Below, piece by piece: positions 1 through 8,448 of a stretch of DNA of 64,000 nt (within the stretch, counting starts at the first letter, position 1; the number at the start of each line of letters is the position of its first letter). This DNA is from Parerythrobacter lacustris (lineage in GTDB: Bacteria; Pseudomonadota; Alphaproteobacteria; Sphingomonadales; Sphingomonadaceae). The notes under the pieces were generated by a model. It was not told the DNA's origin, did not search any database, and was given only the letters and a program-made list of their open reading frames with translations. The stretch lies in NCBI RefSeq assembly GCF_024626475.1, contig NZ_JANKHH010000007.1, forward strand, positions 62,001 through 126,000, read 5' to 3'. The translations under genes were made by a program, and so were the position numbers.

Positions 1-174
1 ATCGCCGCTGCGACCCACCGCGTGCTCCGACCCGGCGGCGCGTTCCTGGTCTACCAGTTCTCCGCCCGCGCGCGCGATTATATGGCGAAGCATTTCACCC
101 GGATCGACCAGGGTTTCGAGTTCTGGAATGTCCTGCCGTGCAAGCTGTTCTGGGGCTGGAAGGACGCCGACTGA
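1..174 (+). CDS. SAM-dependent methyltransferase, C-terminal fragment
   Basis: The frame is open from the first base and ends with TGA at 172-174, so only the last 57 residues are present. The segment HRVLRPGGAFLVYQF is the post-motif III strand of class I SAM-dependent methyltransferases. The tail (FEFWNVLPCKLFWGWK) resembles the end of phospholipid N-methyltransferases of the PmtA type, which methylate phosphatidylethanolamine at the membrane. The general fold is clear; the phospholipid substrate is a guess because the SAM-binding half is missing. It converges on the next gene with no spacer. Confidence 0.6.
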   Translation: MAAATHRVLRPGGAFLVYQFSARARDYMAKHFTRIDQGFEFWNVLPCKLFWGWKDAD

Positions 175-1002
175 TCAGTCGAATGTCTGCGCCAGCTCCG
201 CCTTCGGTTCGCCGGTCAGCTGGCGATAGGCGGAAACCATCACCGCTGCCGTCAGTGCGGCATAGCCCGCGCCGATCGCCGAGGATACCAGCGCATTGCC
301 GAACATCGCTGCCTCGGCGCTGACCAGCGCGAGGATCAGGCTGACGAACAGCGATACCACCTGGCTGACAATCGCAAAGGCGAACCACAGCAGGAAGAAG
401 AAGATGAACAGCAAGCGGCTGCTGCCTTTGGTCAAGCGCCAGGACCGGGCGAGTGCGGCGACGGGATTGAAGGTCCGTTCGATCCCGAACACCGCTTGCA
501 CCAGCGAAAACTTGGCGAAGATGTAACAGACCGCGACAATCGCCGGCAGCACCAGGATGATCGCCACGGCGACCGATTGCAGCGCTCCGCCGATCATCAC
601 CGGCAGCAGGATCAGGATTGTGAAGGCCAGATACATCAGCAGGCTGGCGGCGATGGAAGGGATGGCGAGCTTGGCCGCGTCGCCGATCGCTGCGCCCGTG
701 GTCGGCCGTCCCCGGTCGCTCAGCAAGATGATGATCGCCAGCATGCCGATCGCCTGGCCCAGCACGGTCAGGATCAGCGCCCACCAATTGTCCGCGAAGA
801 ACTGCGCGAAGGCATTGGAAACCAGTTCCGGATTCCGCGCCATGCTCGGGTTTTCGAACATCGTCGCCAGATCGAGGAACTGCATCATGAACAGGCAATT
901 GGGCACGAGGATAAAGACCCCGGCAATCAATGCAACGAGGCCGGTATTGCTCCGCAGCAGGCGGGTGGCTTCATCCCAGGCGCGACCCATGTCGAATTTC
1001 AT
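175..1002 (-). CDS. Polytopic membrane protein of unknown function
   Basis: 275 residues. A cytoplasmic N-terminus ([19 protein letters not shown]) is followed by about six hydrophobic segments, including long poly-aliphatic stretches near residues 25-40, 75-100, 120-160, 190-220 and 225-250. The arrangement resembles the membrane domain seen in glycerophosphodiester phosphodiesterase-type proteins and other DUF-type alphaproteobacterial membrane proteins, but no catalytic motif is visible. The start at 1002 is chosen because a GGGGAAAAGAGA ribosome-binding site precedes it; a longer in-frame start 21 codons upstream would run into the lipB leader. Its stop abuts the stop of the convergent gene (shared TGATCA). 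Confidence 0.75.
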   Translation of the reverse strand: MKFDMGRAWDEATRLLRSNTGLVALIAGVFILVPNCLFMMQFLDLATMFENPSMARNPELVSNAFAQFFADNWWALILTVLGQAIGMLAIIILLSDRGRPTTGAAIGDAAKLAIPSIAASLLMYLAFTILILLPVMIGGALQSVAVAIILVLPAIVAVCYIFAKFSLVQAVFGIERTFNPVAALARSWRLTKGSSRLLFIFFFLLWFAFAIVSQVVSLFVSLILALVSAEAAMFGNALVSSAIGAGYAALTAAVMVSAYRQLTGEPKAELAQTFD

Positions 1003-1059
1003 TCTCTTTTCCCCTCGTTGAGCTTGCCTCTTGATAGTCGCTCGACCAATCGCCACGCA

Positions 1060-1749
1060 ATGCACATGGTCGAAAATTCATCGCCGCCTGTCGATACCCG
1101 TCCCGAAGTGCGGCGCGATGCCGCGCCGGTGCCCTATCGCGAGGCGCTGAAGCAGATGGAGCAGCGCAATGCGGCGATCCACTCGGGCGAGGCTGCCGAA
1201 CTCGTCTGGCTGCTCGAACATCCGCCGGTCTATACCGCCGGGACCAGCGCGGCGGCGGACGAATTGCTCGATCCGCGGTTCGAAGTGGTCGAGGCCGGGC
1301 GCGGCGGGCGATACACCTATCATGGACCCGGCCAGCGGGTTGGCTATGTCCTGCTCGACCTAGGCCGCCGCAACCGGGACGTGCGCCGCTTCGTTCATTG
1401 CATCGAAGGTTGGGTGATCGACACGCTGAGCGATTTCGGGATCGAAAGCTGGCGAGCACCCGGCCGGGTCGGCATCTGGACCCGCGATGCAGCGGGCGGC
1501 GAAGCAAAGATCGGCGCGATCGGGGTACGCGTGCGGCGCTGGGTGACGATGCACGGCTTTTCCGTCAACCTTGCACCCGATCTTTCGCATTTCACCGGGA
1601 TCGTGCCGTGCGGGATCGAGGAATTCGGGGTGACCAGCCTCGAACAACTGGGTATCGCCTGCACGCAGGACCAATGGGACGAGGCGTTGCTGGCAAGGAT
1701 GGAGGATTTCCTCGCCGGCGTGGCGCGATCGTGCGGAGAGACGTCATGA
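1060..1749 (+). CDS. lipB: Octanoyltransferase LipB
   Basis: Transfers octanoyl groups from octanoyl-ACP to the lipoyl domains of 2-oxoacid dehydrogenases and the glycine cleavage H protein, the first step of endogenous lipoate synthesis in the cytoplasm. The 229-residue product has the family signatures [12 protein letters not shown], the conserved lysine in AKIGAIG, a TMHGFSVN block, and the catalytic cysteine in VPCGI followed by GVTSL. Two ATGs (1060 and 1066) are possible starts. The stop overlaps the start of the downstream lipoprotein gene (ATGA), so the two are likely translationally coupled. No lipA is in the window. Confidence 0.95.
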   Translation: MHMVENSSPPVDTRPEVRRDAAPVPYREALKQMEQRNAAIHSGEAAELVWLLEHPPVYTAGTSAAADELLDPRFEVVEAGRGGRYTYHGPGQRVGYVLLDLGRRNRDVRRFVHCIEGWVIDTLSDFGIESWRAPGRVGIWTRDAAGGEAKIGAIGVRVRRWVTMHGFSVNLAPDLSHFTGIVPCGIEEFGVTSLEQLGIACTQDQWDEALLARMEDFLAGVARSCGETS

Positions 1750-2051
1750 CACGCAAGCTGGCAGTTCTGCCGATCACTTTGCTGCTCTCGGCTTGTGGCT
1801 GGTTCGACCAGGCACCCGAATCCGAAGAAGCTGCGGGTGTGCAGGGCGAAGTGCTCGAGGGATCAATCAGCGACGAGATGATCCCGGCCGATGAGCTACG
1901 CTCGCAATCGCCGCGCGCCGCGCCCGAGCCGGGGGAAAGCGGTGCAGCAGGCAGCGACCCGTCGACTGCGGAAGAAGGCGACGACCGGGGAGCCGCTTCG
2001 ATCGAGGAACCAGCCGAACCTGCGGAGCCGTCCGAGCCTGCGGAAGAGTAG
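1746..2051 (+). CDS. Small acidic lipoprotein
   Basis: 101 residues. It starts with a lipoprotein signal peptide ([18 protein letters not shown]) with a clear lipobox, LLSAC, so Cys-17 is the predicted lipidated residue. The mature part is low-complexity and acidic, rich in Glu, Ala, Pro and Ser, ending in repeated EPAEP-like units. It has no recognisable domain. It overlaps lipB by four bases and is probably co-transcribed with it, but nothing ties it to lipoate metabolism. Confidence 0.75.
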   Translation: MTRKLAVLPITLLLSACGWFDQAPESEEAAGVQGEVLEGSISDEMIPADELRSQSPRAAPEPGESGAAGSDPSTAEEGDDRGAASIEEPAEPAEPSEPAEE

Positions 2052-2062
2052 TTTCCCGCGTC

Positions 2063-2944
2063 CTAACCGAGCGAACGCATGCTCTGGGCAGGAGCGAAGT
2101 CTTCCCCGACTTCAACCGTTGCGCCATCGGCTTCAGTCAGCAATTCCGTGATCGAGCGGCTGTTCGCGAGCCCGATCACAGCCTCGGCTTCGGCACGTTC
2201 CCTGGCCGAGAGCGCATAGGCTTCGTGGATCGCAGCCACTTGTTTGGGGTGCAGTGCACACATGCCGTGGAAACCGTCCTGCTTGGCACAGCGTGCGTCG
2301 CGCTGGCCGAGCGCGATATCCCGATGATCCGCAGTTGCAGTGTCGATCGCGAGCACGCCCATCGTGCGCGCGAGGATAACCGTCATCGCTCGGACATGGC
2401 TCAACGCGTCGGTCCAGCGCCCGCTTTCGCAGCGGGTGCGCTTGGCACCGAGGCCGCGGGCGACATTGTCGGCGTTCCACATGAAGCCGCTGATACGCGG
2501 CTGCCGGTCGGTGGTCAGTTCGTTCAGCGTCAGCGCGGCGCGCGGCGTCTCACCGATTTGCGGGATGATCTTGGTGGTGTTGTGCTTGAGGCCGAGCTTC
2601 TGTTCGATCTCGTAGAGCTCGGAGGCAAGCACGCGCAGATCGTCGTTGCCGGTCGCCCTGGGAAGGATCACCCCCTCGGGCGCACCCTGCATCACCGTCG
2701 CCAGTTCTTCGCGCCACATCGGCGTGTCGAGCGGCTTTATCCGCACCCAGCGAGCGAAGGCCTTGCGCGCGATCAGCGGATCGCTGTGCGCCTTGAGCCA
2801 GGCGGCGATATCTGCGCGCAGCCGCGGTGCATCCTCGTCGTTCGGCACGCACGACAGATCGACCACGACGGCATCGGCACCGACCATCGGTGCCTTTGCC
2901 ATCTTGCCGGGGCTGTTGCCCTCGATAAAAAGCCATGACCTCAT
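2063..2944 (-). CDS. HpcH/HpaI aldolase / citrate lyase beta (CitE)-like protein
   Basis: 293 residues with the TIM-barrel plan of CitE-like lyases: RSWLFIEGNSPGKMAKA at the N-terminus matches the 'RS.LFVPG....K..KA' start; VVVDLS is strand 2; QIGETPRA and FMWNADNVARGLGA correspond to the regions that supply the Mg2+ ligands (Glu and Asp) in family members. The usual DLEDAV motif reads DLSCVP, so the acidic pair is lost, and the usual GG.DL is NADNV. Homologues cleave beta-hydroxyacyl-CoA or malyl-CoA-type substrates; the substrate here cannot be read. It is followed on the same strand, across a 50-base gap from its upstream neighbour, by no obvious partner. Confidence 0.8.
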   Translation of the reverse strand: MRSWLFIEGNSPGKMAKAPMVGADAVVVDLSCVPNDEDAPRLRADIAAWLKAHSDPLIARKAFARWVRIKPLDTPMWREELATVMQGAPEGVILPRATGNDDLRVLASELYEIEQKLGLKHNTTKIIPQIGETPRAALTLNELTTDRQPRISGFMWNADNVARGLGAKRTRCESGRWTDALSHVRAMTVILARTMGVLAIDTATADHRDIALGQRDARCAKQDGFHGMCALHPKQVAAIHEAYALSARERAEAEAVIGLANSRSITELLTEADGATVEVGEDFAPAQSMRSLG

Positions 2945-2994
2945 AGCCAGGGGCGTAGCGCAAAGGTCTGAAAACTTCCCTTACGCTGCACAGG

Positions 2995-4104
2995 TCACTC
3001 GGCGGCTTCGCGTTCCTCGGCCAGTGTGGGATAGTCGACGTAGCCTTCGGGGCCGGGCATGTACCAGCTCTTGGGAACATCGACATTGGGTGCCCATGGC
3101 GCGCCCTCGCGGATGCGGATGTCGAGATCGGGGTTCGAGATATAGGATCGCCCGAAGCTGACCGCGTCGCATTTGCCCGCTTCGATCTCGGCCGCTGCCT
3201 GTTCGGCGGTGTAGTCGCTGTTGAGCACGAGCTTGCCATTGTAGATCGAACGGATCAGCGGGCTCTGTTTGGGCACGTCGGTCCGGCCGAAGGTGCCCTC
3301 CGGCCCCGGTTCGCGCAGTTCGAGGAAAGCGAGGCCGAGATCCTCGACCACTTGCGCCGCTGCACCGAAGGTCGCCGCCGGATCGCTGTCGTCGCAGCCC
3401 TGAGTCTCGCCATTGGGCGACAAGCGAACACCGACGCGGTCAGCGCCCCATACGTCGCACAGCGCTTCGAGCACTTCGCGCAGGAACCTGACCCGGTTCT
3501 CCGGTGCGCCGCCGTATTCGTCGGTCCGCAGATTGGTGCTGTCACGCAAAAACTGGTCGACCAGGTACCCGTTCGCGCCGTGCAGTTGCACCCCGTCAAA
3601 CCCGGCCTTCTTCGCGTTCTCGGCGGCATGGCGGTAGTCGGCGACGACGCGGGCGATCTCCTCGACCGACAATTCGCGTGCCTGCTCATAGGGCTTGCGC
3701 CCAGTCGGCGTATGCGCGTGGTCGGGGGCTTTGGTCGCGCTGGCCGATACCGGCGGCTCGCCGCCGAGGAAATCGGGATGGACCAGCCGCCCCATGTGCC
3801 ACAGCTGGAGCACGATCTTGCCGCCTTCCGCGTGCACCGCCTCGGTGGTCAGCTTCCAGCCCTCGACCTGCTCGTCGCTCCAGATCCCTGGTGCGGCGGG
3901 CCAGCCGAGGCCCTCGACGCTGATCCCGGTCGCCTCGCTGATGATAAGGCCAGCGCCCGCACGCTGGCGGTAATAGGTTGCCATCATTTCGTTCGGCACC
4001 GAACCCGGCTGGGTCGAGCGCCCGCGTGTCAGCGGGGCCATCTGGATGCGGTTCGCGGTCTCGATCGCACCGAGGGTCAGCGGCTGGAACAGGATATCGG
4101 TCAC
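2995..4104 (-). CDS. Old Yellow Enzyme family alkene reductase (NemA-like)
   Basis: FMN-dependent NAD(P)H oxidoreductase that reduces activated C=C bonds of enones, maleimides or nitro compounds. The 369-residue product has the classic blocks: PLTRGRS near residue 25, QLWHMGR near 100, and HGANGYLVDQFLRDSTNLRTDEYGG near 180-205, containing the His/Asn substrate pair and the Tyr used as proton donor, then FGRSYISNPDL near the C-terminus for FMN phosphate. It starts with GTG at 4104 behind an AAGAAAGGA site. It is divergent from the EamA transporter with only about 70 bases between the starts, so they may share a control region. Confidence 0.93.
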   Translation of the reverse strand: MTDILFQPLTLGAIETANRIQMAPLTRGRSTQPGSVPNEMMATYYRQRAGAGLIISEATGISVEGLGWPAAPGIWSDEQVEGWKLTTEAVHAEGGKIVLQLWHMGRLVHPDFLGGEPPVSASATKAPDHAHTPTGRKPYEQARELSVEEIARVVADYRHAAENAKKAGFDGVQLHGANGYLVDQFLRDSTNLRTDEYGGAPENRVRFLREVLEALCDVWGADRVGVRLSPNGETQGCDDSDPAATFGAAAQVVEDLGLAFLELREPGPEGTFGRTDVPKQSPLIRSIYNGKLVLNSDYTAEQAAAEIEAGKCDAVSFGRSYISNPDLDIRIREGAPWAPNVDVPKSWYMPGPEGYVDYPTLAEEREAAE

Positions 4105-4173
4105 ACGGGTCCTTTCTTGCCCAAAGGCAGATTTCGTTTCGTCCTGAATTGCAACCCAAGCTATGGCGCGGCG

Positions 4174-5109
4174 GTGAGCGAAACAAGCGCAACAAAAGCG
4201 AGCAGGGGGGATAGCTCGACTTGGCCCCGCTGGGTGCTGCTCGCGGCGCTGCTCGCCGGCAATGTCGCGCTAGCGCTTGGTCCGTGGGCGGTGCGCGTGA
4301 CCGATAGCGGGCCGGTGTCGGCGGCGTTCTGGCGGCTGTTCCTCGCCCTGCCGGTTCTGGTGTTGTTCGCACGCGGCACGGGGCAGCGGCTGGGCGGCAT
4401 CCCGCGCAAGACGCTGCTGCTGGTCGCGCTCGGCTCGACCGCCTTCGCGCTCGACCTTGCCAGCTGGCATTTCGGCATTGGGCTGACCCGGCTCGGCAAT
4501 GCGACGCTGTTCGGCAATGCGGGCAGCATCGTGCTGCTGTTCTGGGGCTTCATCGTCGCGCGGGTGCTGCCGCGCGGGCTGGACTGGCTGGCGATCGCCT
4601 TCGCACTGGGCGGCGCGGCGATCCTGATGGGGGAAAGTCTCGAGATTTCGACCGCGACGCTGGTGGGCGACCTGTTCTGCCTCGCGGCGGGGCTGAGCTA
4701 TGCGATCTACCTGCTGACGCTGCAAGACGCGCGAAAGGGCATCGGGGCGTGGAGCCTGTTGGTGTGGGTCAGCCTGTTCGCCTGCCCCACGCTGCTGGTG
4801 CTGGCATTGCTGCTGGGCGAGCCGGTGATCCCGACCGACTGGACCCCGCTGCTGCTGCTCGCGCTCTCGAGCCAGATCGTCGGGCAGGGGCTGCTGGTGT
4901 TCAGCCTGCGCCACTTCCCGCCGCTGGTGATCGGGCTGGCGCTACTGACCCAGCCGGCCGTTGCGGCGCTCTATGGCTACAGCGCGTTCGGCGAGGTGCT
5001 TGGCGGATGGGACATTCTGGGCATGGTGCTGCTCGGCAGCGCGCTGGTGTTCGCGCGGACCGGCACTCCGAAAAGCGGGCCGGGCATCGTGGCGAACAAG
5101 CGCGCCTAG
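4174..5109 (+). CDS. EamA/DMT-family transporter
   Basis: 311 residues with ten hydrophobic segments and two EamA repeats; the second begins near residue 160 after TLVGDLFCLAAGLSYAIYLL. Family members export metabolites, drugs or amino acids across the inner membrane, and the substrate cannot be told from sequence. GTG at 4174 is chosen because the coding-like hydrophobic pattern begins shortly after and there is no ATG in a sensible place; the start is moderately certain. It is divergent from the Old Yellow Enzyme gene, so a shared detoxification role is possible but unproven. Confidence 0.88.
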   Translation: MSETSATKASRGDSSTWPRWVLLAALLAGNVALALGPWAVRVTDSGPVSAAFWRLFLALPVLVLFARGTGQRLGGIPRKTLLLVALGSTAFALDLASWHFGIGLTRLGNATLFGNAGSIVLLFWGFIVARVLPRGLDWLAIAFALGGAAILMGESLEISTATLVGDLFCLAAGLSYAIYLLTLQDARKGIGAWSLLVWVSLFACPTLLVLALLLGEPVIPTDWTPLLLLALSSQIVGQGLLVFSLRHFPPLVIGLALLTQPAVAALYGYSAFGEVLGGWDILGMVLLGSALVFARTGTPKSGPGIVANKRA

Positions 5110-5118
5110 CAGCACCCG

Positions 5119-6450
5119 TCAATTCGCGCTCGGCTCGCTCCAAAACAACCGGTCGAACTTCGCGAGATGTTCCTCGAACCGGGCAAGATCGGGACCGACC
5201 AGAATGAGCCGCGCCTGCTCCGCCAGCAGCTTCCCTTCCTGCCGCAGGATCTTCTGCCGCCCCAGGTCGCCGATCGGTGTCGCCGCATTGGCAATCGTGT
5301 CGAGCATCACTTCGGCCGCGATCGGCGAACTCGCCACCGCGCTGCGGATCGCGCCGAAGCCGCGGTCGACGTAGTGCTGGAATCCGTCGGGCAGCGGGCG
5401 GACCGGGCAGGTGTCCCCTTCGTCATCGCCGATATCCTTGCGCAGGTCGCGCCGCCCGATCTCGGCAGTGGCCGCGCCGAGCCAGTGCAGCGCGGTGATC
5501 GCGGTGAAGGGATCGTTGATCCCCGGGCTGAGCGCGCGCAGACCGATCTCGACCAGCTCGTCGATCAGGAACTGCGGATCCTGCTCGGGCGTGCGCGACG
5601 GACCCAGCGTGAAGCTTTCGCGCAGACGGTCTTCCAGCTCCTCCGGCTCGCAGCCCTCGGCATCGAGCAGCGCCATCTTGCGGTGGACGAAATCCCCGGT
5701 GCGCACGCGCAGCGAGATCGTGCAGCCGTGCTCCTTCGCGACTTTCACCAAGTCGTCGAAGTCGATCATCTGGACATAGCCGGTGCCCCACGCGAGCACC
5801 GGTTTGCCGCCTAGCTGAGGCAGCGCCTCGCGAAAGCTGCCCTCAACCGGGTAGACTTCGCGAACCGTGTCGAGCAACCGCCGGGCGATGCCCTTGAGCA
5901 CGGTGTTGATCTGGATGCTGGAGGGGACGTGGTTGAGGAAGAATACCAGTACCGCGACACACATCGCCATCAATCCGTAGGCGACCAGCAAAGACAGTTG
6001 CGGCACAAAGCCCGGTAATGCGTCCACCGCGCCCGATCCGGCCGTCGCCGTCTCGTCCTCCGCGCGGACGCTGCGCAGCACGATCAGCGCATAGACGAAG
6101 CTGCCGATGAAGGTCGCGAGGCTCAGCTGGTTGCCGCGGTCCTCCATGAAATTGGTCAACAGCCGCGGCCCGTAATTGCCGCTGGCATAGGCGACCGCCG
6201 CGATGGTGATCGAGAACACGGTCGAGGCAACCCCGATCATGCTGCCCGCCATCACCGTCAGCATGGTGTTCGCCCCCTGCGGCCGCGCCGGGACCAGCCA
6301 GTCCGCATCGTTGAGCGCGGCGGCAGCGCCATTCCGGTCGAGCCAGATCATCGCAAAGGCGAGGACGGCTGCAAGGATCGCGAACAGCGCGGGATAGAAC
6401 CAGTAATTGGCGTTGAGCCGGGCCCAGAAGAAGCGGATGTCAGCGGTCAT
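5119..6450 (-). CDS. DUF2254 membrane protein
   Basis: 443 residues. The N-terminal half has four membrane segments (roughly residues 15-40, 60-85, 105-125 and 145-170). The family signature is visible in ANTMLTVMAGSMIGVASTVFSIT and AYASGNYGPRLLTNFMEDRGNQ. The soluble C-terminal half carries LRALSPGINDPFTA, the other DUF2254 hallmark. Function is not known for the family. ATG 6450 matches the family N-terminus; a GTG 23 codons upstream is possible but its extra residues look non-coding. It converges with the EamA gene, 9 bases apart. Confidence 0.9.
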   Translation of the reverse strand: MTADIRFFWARLNANYWFYPALFAILAAVLAFAMIWLDRNGAAAALNDADWLVPARPQGANTMLTVMAGSMIGVASTVFSITIAAVAYASGNYGPRLLTNFMEDRGNQLSLATFIGSFVYALIVLRSVRAEDETATAGSGAVDALPGFVPQLSLLVAYGLMAMCVAVLVFFLNHVPSSIQINTVLKGIARRLLDTVREVYPVEGSFREALPQLGGKPVLAWGTGYVQMIDFDDLVKVAKEHGCTISLRVRTGDFVHRKMALLDAEGCEPEELEDRLRESFTLGPSRTPEQDPQFLIDELVEIGLRALSPGINDPFTAITALHWLGAATAEIGRRDLRKDIGDDEGDTCPVRPLPDGFQHYVDRGFGAIRSAVASSPIAAEVMLDTIANAATPIGDLGRQKILRQEGKLLAEQARLILVGPDLARFEEHLAKFDRLFWSEPSAN

Positions 6451-6762
6451 GTGGGATGGCAACGCTGAGGGCTTCGGATGGTTGCGGCGAGTGCGGTTAA
6501 ATCCCATGGGATGTGACACAAACCGGGGCTATTCTCAAAATACTCGCCCGACTTCATTTTGTGCGATATCAAATATTTGATTGACATATGGCGCTCTTTG
6601 GCGCGACCTTCCGAGTATGGCCGATGCAGCCTTGGGGGTCAGGGTCGGACAGCGTCGATCGAGTCGAATTGGTAGTGAAGTATGGTGTTTTGCATCGCCG
6701 GTCGGTAGCAGGTCGCCCCTTCTGTAGGACAGCCTGAAATTCGAAATCGCGATAGGGTGACG
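6451..6762. other. Intergenic stretch with an AT-rich palindrome
   Basis: About 310 bases without a convincing gene. The only striking structure is a perfect 14-base palindrome, ATCAAATATTTGAT at 6568-6581, in an AT-rich island, followed directly by TTGACA at 6581-6586. No matching -10 lies at 17 bases on the plus strand. The palindrome lies 120 bases upstream of the DUF2254 start and could be an operator for it. The segment 6600-6760 lies between convergent or unrelated sequences and shows nothing further. Confidence 0.4.
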
Positions 6763-7176
6763 TCAGGCCGCAGCGGCCTTCTGCGCCGTCCACCCCTTGC
6801 AAGCCAGCAGAATTGCCTTCGGGACAGGTTGCGATCCGTTGGAATAATTTGCCACAGTGCGCCGCGCGATACCGAGTTCCTCACCCGCACGCGACAGCGA
6901 CAGGCCGTGCTCGATCCGCCATTCGAGAAAGGCCCGGGCATCGCAGCGGCCGATCGCGCTCAAGGTTTCGAGCCACAACCGGTCTGCACCGGTTTCCGAA
7001 CCGTTGGGCCAAACCAGCGAGTGCCCCCAGTCGCCGATTTCGACCGAACCTTCCCCAGCACTGTCGGCTTCGGGCGAGAGTATTTCGGCAGCGGTTCCGT
7101 CGGACCAGAGAAGCGCAAGCCGCCCCGGGCCGCGCGGCTCGACCGACTTGATTGTGCGCATCCAGTCCGTGTTCAT
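6763..7176 (-). CDS. DUF2442 plus helix-turn-helix protein (antitoxin-like)
   Basis: 137 residues in two parts. Residues about 8-60 (IKSVEPRGPGRLALLWSDGTAAEILSP) match the DUF2442 pattern, a small beta-rich domain. Residues about 85-125 (FLEWRIEHGLSLSRAGEELGIARRTVANYSNGSQPVP) form an XRE-type helix-turn-helix, so the protein very probably binds DNA. It overlaps the upstream DUF4160 gene by four bases (ATGA). DUF4160-DUF2442 pairs are recurrent across bacteria and are often listed as putative toxin-antitoxin systems; here the HTH fused to DUF2442 makes this the likely antitoxin and autoregulator. That role is inferred. Confidence 0.8.
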   Translation of the reverse strand: MNTDWMRTIKSVEPRGPGRLALLWSDGTAAEILSPEADSAGEGSVEIGDWGHSLVWPNGSETGADRLWLETLSAIGRCDARAFLEWRIEHGLSLSRAGEELGIARRTVANYSNGSQPVPKAILLACKGWTAQKAAAA

Positions 7177-7400
7177 GGGTTCAATTCCTCCCAGATATCG
7201 AGCAGTTCCCGCCGCCGCGTGATCGCCCATTCGAGAGCTTCCACCAGCACGTGGCGCGGGACCGAGCCGACAATCACCTCCAGCGTGCCGATCGCGACAG
7301 AACAGCGGAAGTCGCGCCCTTCGATATGGAAATGCGGAATTCCGTGGTCACGGCCATAAACCGAAATTTTCCAGCTCGGCCCGCGATGGAGGGTGACCAT
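7173..7400 (-). CDS. DUF4160 protein (toxin-like partner)
   Basis: 75 residues from ATG 7400. It matches DUF4160 over its full length: KISVYGRDHGIPHFHIEG holds the conserved DHGxPHFH block, followed by LEVIVGSVPRHVLVEALEWA and the C-terminal RRELLDIWEELN. The biochemical activity of the family is not established. A TTG 12 codons upstream is also in frame, but it would overlap the predicted promoter and operator. It is the first gene of a two-gene operon with the DUF2442-HTH gene. Confidence 0.83.
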   Translation of the reverse strand: MVTLHRGPSWKISVYGRDHGIPHFHIEGRDFRCSVAIGTLEVIVGSVPRHVLVEALEWAITRRRELLDIWEELNP

Positions 7401-7412
7401 GTCAAGCTCGAT

Positions 7413-7429
7413 AGTGCATTCATTGCACT
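7413..7429. promoter_or_regulatory. Inverted repeat, candidate operator of the DUF4160/DUF2442 operon
   Basis: AGTGCA-TTCAT-TGCACT is a perfect 6-base inverted repeat with a 5-base centre. It overlaps the edge of the predicted -10 and the expected transcription start of the minus-strand promoter next to it. The position is what an autorepressing HTH antitoxin would use. It is sequence-visible but functionally inferred. Confidence 0.55.
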
Positions 7430-7456
7430 TATACAAGTCCGATCCGGTCGAGGCAA
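7428..7456 (-). promoter_or_regulatory. Sigma70-type promoter for the DUF4160/DUF2442 operon
   Basis: On the minus strand: TTGCCT (7456-7451), a 17-base spacer, then TATAAG (7433-7428), 27 bases upstream of the DUF4160 ATG. Spacing is ideal and both boxes are near consensus, which is rare in this GC-rich window. It starts just after the nadA stop codon, so the module appears to have its own promoter although nadA lies upstream on the same strand. Confidence 0.6.
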
Positions 7457-7461
7457 TGGTC

Positions 7462-8448
7462 TCAGCGCGCCCCCAGATCCCCCTTGCCGATCGTCCCGCT
7501 CGCCATCTCGAGCATCCGGTCGAGGCTCTGTTTGGCCTTGAGGCGCAGGCCTTCCTCGATCTCGATGCGCGGTTCCAGATCGCGCAGGCAGGTGTAGAGC
7601 TTTTCCATCGTATTGAGCGCCATGTAGGGGCAGATGTTGCAGCTGCAGTTGCCGTCCGCGCCGGGCGCGCCGATGAAATTCTTCTCCGGCAAGGCCTTTT
7701 CCATCTGGTGGATGATATGCGGTTCGGTCGCGACGATCAGAGTGTCGCCTTCGAACGTCTTGGCGAACTGGAGGATGCCGCTGGTCGAACCGACGTAGTC
7801 GGCATGGTCGATGATCGTCGGCGGGCATTCGGGATGCGCGGCGACCGGCGCGCCGGGGTGCTGCGCCTTCAGCTTGAGCAGCTCGGTTTCGCTGAACGCC
7901 TCGTGCACGATGCACACCCCCGGCCACAGCAGCATGTCGCGGTTGAACTTGCGGCTCATGTAACCGCCCAGGTGCCGGTCGGGGCCGAAGATGATCTTCT
8001 GGTCCTCGGGGATCTGGCTGAGGATCGTCTCCGCGCTGGAACTGGTGACAATGACGTCCGACAGCGCCTTAACCTCGGTCGAGCAGTTGATGTAGGTCAG
8101 CGCGATATGATCGGGGTGCGCCTCGCGGAAGGCCTTGAATTTCTCCGGCGGGCAGCTGTCTTCGAGGCTGCACCCGGCGTCCATGTCGGGCAGGACGACG
8201 ATCTTCTCCGGGCTGAGGATCTTGGCGGTATCGGCCATGAACTTGACCCCGCAGAACACGATCACATCGGCATCGGTCTCCGCCGCCTTCTTGCTCAACT
8301 CGAGGCTGTCGCCCACGAAATCGGCAATGTCCTGAATGTCCGACGTCTGGTAGTAATGCGCGAGGATGATCGCGTTCTTTTCCTTTCGCAGCCGGTCGAT
8401 TTCGGCCAGCAGGTCGGTGCCGGTGGGCGGTCTGGTCTGGTCTTTCAT
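7462..8448 (-). CDS. nadA: Quinolinate synthase NadA
   Basis: Condenses iminoaspartate with dihydroxyacetone phosphate to quinolinate, the second step of de novo NAD synthesis, using an oxygen-sensitive [4Fe-4S] cluster. The 328-residue product has AHYYQTSDIQDIADFVGDSLELS near residue 30, VIVFCGVKFMADTAKIL with the first cluster Cys, GPDRHLGGY, HPECP, and a C-terminal CSCNICPYM segment carrying the last ligand. nadB and nadC are not adjacent. The start ATG follows a 100-base leader; nothing regulatory such as an NrtR box was recognised. Confidence 0.96.
   Translation of the reverse strand: MKDQTRPPTGTDLLAEIDRLRKEKNAIILAHYYQTSDIQDIADFVGDSLELSKKAAETDADVIVFCGVKFMADTAKILSPEKIVVLPDMDAGCSLEDSCPPEKFKAFREAHPDHIALTYINCSTEVKALSDVIVTSSSAETILSQIPEDQKIIFGPDRHLGGYMSRKFNRDMLLWPGVCIVHEAFSETELLKLKAQHPGAPVAAHPECPPTIIDHADYVGSTSGILQFAKTFEGDTLIVATEPHIIHQMEKALPEKNFIGAPGADGNCSCNICPYMALNTMEKLYTCLRDLEPRIEIEEGLRLKAKQSLDRMLEMASGTIGKGDLGAR

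Noticed and set aside
95-898. Long minus-strand frame rich in Arg, Ala and Gly over the membrane protein gene
   Set aside because: It is in a different frame from the membrane protein, has an Arg/Asp/Gly-biased composition typical of shadow frames in GC-rich DNA and has no ribosome-binding site.
6581-6609. Plus-strand promoter starting at TTGACA
   Set aside because: No acceptable -10 lies 16-18 bases downstream and no plus-strand gene follows.
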